Below, piece after piece: positions 61,821 through 64,000 of a stretch of DNA of 64,000 nucleotides. Numbering within the stretch: the stretch's first letter is position 1; every line of letters starts with the position of its first letter. Location: assembly GCF_027474845.2 (NCBI RefSeq), contig NZ_CP107031.2:1316501-1380500 (forward strand), given 5' to 3'. A model generated the notes under the pieces. The model saw only the letters and a program-made list of their open reading frames with translations, was not told the origin of the DNA and made no database searches. The position numbers were made by a program, and so were the translations under genes. Source of the stretch: Maribacter aestuarii. GTDB taxonomy: Bacteria; Bacteroidota; Bacteroidia; Flavobacteriales; Flavobacteriaceae.

Positions 61821-63224
61821 CTATAAATTTTCAGGGTTTACCGCTAGACTATTAAATAGTTTCGCTTTGGCGGTATAAAACTTGTTCTGGACTTCGATGC
61901 GCTTCAATTGAGTCTCTATTAATTTGCTCTCCCTACTATTGATCAAGAACAACGAACTTTCGCCAAAACTGAATTTACGCTCCTCCGCCTCCAAAAGAGT
62001 GCTATAGCTGCTTACGATATCGTCAATAAGAACGTTCTGTGTCTCGAAAGACTCCAGTTCTCGGTAAAGGGCCAAGATTTTATTTTTTATCGCTATCTCT
62101 GCATTGTCCAAATCGAACTGTGCATCCTGGAGTTTGAATTTGGCGAGCTTCAAATCGCCGCGTTCCTTACGCAAAAACAAAGGGAATTGAAATTTTACTC
62201 CCCCTTTGTATTCTTGATATTGTAATGAATTGATAAGTTCTGGCTTTTCGGTAAGAAAATTATACTCCAAATCTATTTTCGGCAATAATTTGTTCGCCTT
62301 TAAGTTTCTCTCCACCCGCAAGCCGTCTATTTTATACCCAAGTGATAATAACTTCGGATGGTTTTCAATGGTAAAATCACCCAAAGGTCTTCCCAGAATT
62401 TCCAAAGTGATGTCTATTTCTTCACTAATATTAACATCGGGAATCACATTAGGCTGCAACTCCACAGGAACGTTATCGTTCATCCAAAGAAAATTGGAAA
62501 GTTCAAGTGAACGTTTCATAAGTTTCACTTTGGTCTGTTCTAAACTCAATGCCCGTGATTGCAAAGCAATTTTAGCCTCAACGGTATCGATGGCGGCGAT
62601 ATCACCCGCTTCTGCCCGACTTTTAATACCCTGAAATCGAATATCGGCGTTGACCAAAAAGTTCTGAAAAATAGATACTTCGTTAAACGCTTGCAACCAA
62701 TCAAAATAAGCCAAGGCAGCATCATAGAGAATTTGGTTAACCAATAGGTCCCGGTCCGCTTTGGTCTGTTCCCTGAACAGTTTTGCCTGTTTCAAAGTAG
62801 CCATACGGTCATTTATCCAAAGGCCTTGTGCCAAACTCATGGAAACCCCTGCACTATATAGACCTTGGGCGGTCCCCTCTTCGTCCCCGCTCAAAAACAC
62901 ACCTTGATCTTGCTCAAAATTACCTTTTAACTCAATTCCGTACCAAGTAGGTATCTTAAAGGTTCCGTTTAAACGCTCCCAATAATCGATTCCCTTAAAC
63001 TCCTTTCGGTCGTAATCCACCTCAATTTTTGGGTCAAAGGCACCACGCGCTTTCATCAAATTCGCCTGCCCCATGTTCAGGGTCAACTCGGCCTGCTTGG
63101 CAATCGGGTGGTATTTTTTGACGTAGCCCAAATACTCATTGAACCCCAGCACTAAGGAATCCTGAACTTGGCCTACTACAACGAGCGAAAACAAAAGCAG
63201 CATGTATGTAAGGTACCTTCGCAT
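61821..63224 (-). CDS. TolC-family outer-membrane protein (second export system)
   Basis: A 467-aa outer-membrane channel protein with a signal peptide (MRRYLTYMLLLFSLVVVGQ) and long amphipathic helices: FNEYLGYVKKYHPIAKQAELTLNM, LFREQTKADRDLLVNQILYDAALAYF, and IEVQNKFYTAKAKLFNSLAV at the end. It is only distantly related to the 21165-22520 protein. The upstream gene is a HlyD-type adaptor, 1 bp away, so it is the outer part of a second export system whose inner-membrane parts lie beyond 64000. Confidence 0.9.
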   Translation of the reverse strand: MRRYLTYMLLLFSLVVVGQVQDSLVLGFNEYLGYVKKYHPIAKQAELTLNMGQANLMKARGAFDPKIEVDYDRKEFKGIDYWERLNGTFKIPTWYGIELKGNFEQDQGVFLSGDEEGTAQGLYSAGVSMSLAQGLWINDRMATLKQAKLFREQTKADRDLLVNQILYDAALAYFDWLQAFNEVSIFQNFLVNADIRFQGIKSRAEAGDIAAIDTVEAKIALQSRALSLEQTKVKLMKRSLELSNFLWMNDNVPVELQPNVIPDVNISEEIDITLEILGRPLGDFTIENHPKLLSLGYKIDGLRVERNLKANKLLPKIDLEYNFLTEKPELINSLQYQEYKGGVKFQFPLFLRKERGDLKLAKFKLQDAQFDLDNAEIAIKNKILALYRELESFETQNVLIDDIVSSYSTLLEAEERKFSFGESSLFLINSRESKLIETQLKRIEVQNKFYTAKAKLFNSLAVNPENL

Positions 63225-63225
63225 G

Positions 63226-64000
63226 TTATTTTTTTACTGGTTTTCCCTGAGCACCTTCAGGCTGGTAATAATTAGGCGGGAAACCATTGAGCTGTCGCCA
63301 GAGTTCAAACCAAATGGGCACATCCTCCAAAAGTGCGATGGTGGTGGCACCCGAACCTGCCCTTAACTCATTGGGCCAAGGATGGTCATTCTCATCAGGC
63401 GCCAGCAAAATTCGATACTTGCCATTGTCACTTATAAATGTTTCTATAGCAACCACCTTACCCCCATAAGTACCATAGGAAACGTTGGGCCATCCGCTAA
63501 AAACAATAGCTGGCCATCCATCAAACTGAATTCGAACTTCTTCTCCCAAATGAATTAGGGGAAGATCAATGGGCTCTACGTAGGTCTCTACGGCCATCTC
63601 ATAATCCGAGGGCATAATTCCCACTAAACGATCTCCTTCTTTAAAAGTCTCACCAATCCCTGCCTGTATGGCTTTATTGATGTAACCATTTTGCGGCGCA
63701 CGGATATAGTACAGACTATTTCGCATTTCATAATTGGTATATTCATTCTCCAACTTAGTGACCTGTGCCTCAGAATCGAATTGACCGGATTGCGCGGTAA
63801 ACATATCACTCTGCGCTTTGCTAATTTTATCGGTATACTCCGCCTGCACCCTATTAATCTCGACTTCCGCATTAATAACCTCGTTCTTCGCGGCTAATAG
63901 TTTATTTTGCTGGGAAATTAGCTTTGCCTGGGTTTCTTGAAGTTTAAGTCTCTTTTCCTCTACATCCGTAACCGCTTTAAGTCCTTCACTCTCCAACTGT
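63226..64000 (-). CDS. HlyD-type membrane fusion protein (C-terminal part, 5' end outside window)
   Basis: The visible 258 residues are the C-terminal part of an adaptor: a coiled-coil hairpin (EKRLKLQETQAKLISQQNKLL, EVEINRVQAEYTDKISKAQS), the lipoyl half YYIRAPQNGYINKAIQAGIGETFKEGDRL, then a beta-barrel and membrane-proximal domain (VETYVEPIDLPLIHLGEEVRIQF). The start codon lies beyond position 64000. It ends 1 bp before the TolC-like gene. An ABC or RND partner is expected upstream. Confidence 0.92.
   Translation of the reverse strand, partial: QLESEGLKAVTDVEEKRLKLQETQAKLISQQNKLLAAKNEVINAEVEINRVQAEYTDKISKAQSDMFTAQSGQFDSEAQVTKLENEYTNYEMRNSLYYIRAPQNGYINKAIQAGIGETFKEGDRLVGIMPSDYEMAVETYVEPIDLPLIHLGEEVRIQFDGWPAIVFSGWPNVSYGTYGGKVVAIETFISDNGKYRILLAPDENDHPWPNELRAGSGATTIALLEDVPIWFELWRQLNGFPPNYYQPEGAQGKPVKK

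Noticed and set aside
1-64000. tRNA or rRNA genes, CRISPR array, insertion sequence or prophage
   Set aside because: None of the hallmark sequences (tRNA T-loop GGTTCRANTC with cloverleaf, regularly spaced repeats, transposase or integrase motifs) was seen on either strand; a covariance-model scan would be needed for a firm negative.

Overview
The window reads as a chromosomal segment of a marine-type member of the Flavobacteriaceae (Bacteroidota). The evidence is AT-rich coding sequence; core promoters of the Bacteroidota TAnnTTTG type; type IX secretion (T9SS) sorting tails; a TonB-dependent receptor with a carboxypeptidase-D-like N-terminal domain; DUF4271, DUF4296 and DUF3098 genes in their usual flavobacterial settings; a PyrC with the DDQVHFREPG motif; and short dispersed repeats of the GACTTCGCTCAGC and CTGAA-N5-TTCAG types. 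No tRNA, rRNA, CRISPR array, insertion sequence or phage gene was seen. Coding density is high, and only one gene-free stretch exceeds 300 bases (46141-46507).

Region 1 (1-890) is the 3' part of an amidase-signature enzyme. Region 2 (about 0.9-25.6 kb) is the most striking part. It is a minus-strand array of seven full-length (about 780-810 aa) FtsX/MacB-type ABC permeases, two LolD/MacB-type ATPases, one periplasmic adaptor and one TolC-like channel. Divergent from it are an NtrC-family sigma-54 activator and its membrane histidine kinase. Three non-coding gaps of the array (6435-6593, 11476-11692, 22521-22782) each hold the same element: two 17-bp dyads of the form TGT-N11-ACA, centred 22 bp apart. 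Each element sits 53, 53 or 64 bp upstream of a -24/-12-like TGGCA promoter that points into the permease genes. I read this as a self-contained regulon. The activator would bind its own enhancer and drive three transcripts: TolC-adaptor-ATPase-three permeases; two permeases; and two permeases plus the second ATPase. One permease gene (9042-11475) is broken by a single extra base.

Region 3 (25.6-37.7 kb) holds an alkyltransferase-like protein, a LysE-type exporter, trmB, a PhoR/PhoB-like pair divergent from a TonB-dependent receptor and a beta-helix-like lipoprotein, two tiny proteins made of little more than a T9SS sorting domain, a stand-alone LuxE-like acyl-protein synthetase, two small lipoproteins, and tyrS. 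Region 4 (37.7-53.4 kb) is mostly housekeeping: an epimerase; a polyprenol-phosphate mannosyltransferase-like gene with pyrC and DUF4296; a GT39 glycosyltransferase with DUF4271 and hemD; pckA; a DASS carboxylate transporter; a saccharopine-dehydrogenase-like gene with an Lrp regulator; a zinc peptidase; ald with a possible unannotated mini-protein; and a SemiSWEET.

Region 5 (53.4-64 kb) has leuS with a repeat-derived in-frame insertion, a plus-strand run ftsX-DUF3098-uppP-small membrane protein-truB-TonB-like, a thioredoxin-like protein, a YitT-family protein, and the start of a second export operon (TolC-like plus a partial HlyD-type adaptor) running off the right edge. Function calls rest on motifs and gene context read by eye. 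No database search was possible.
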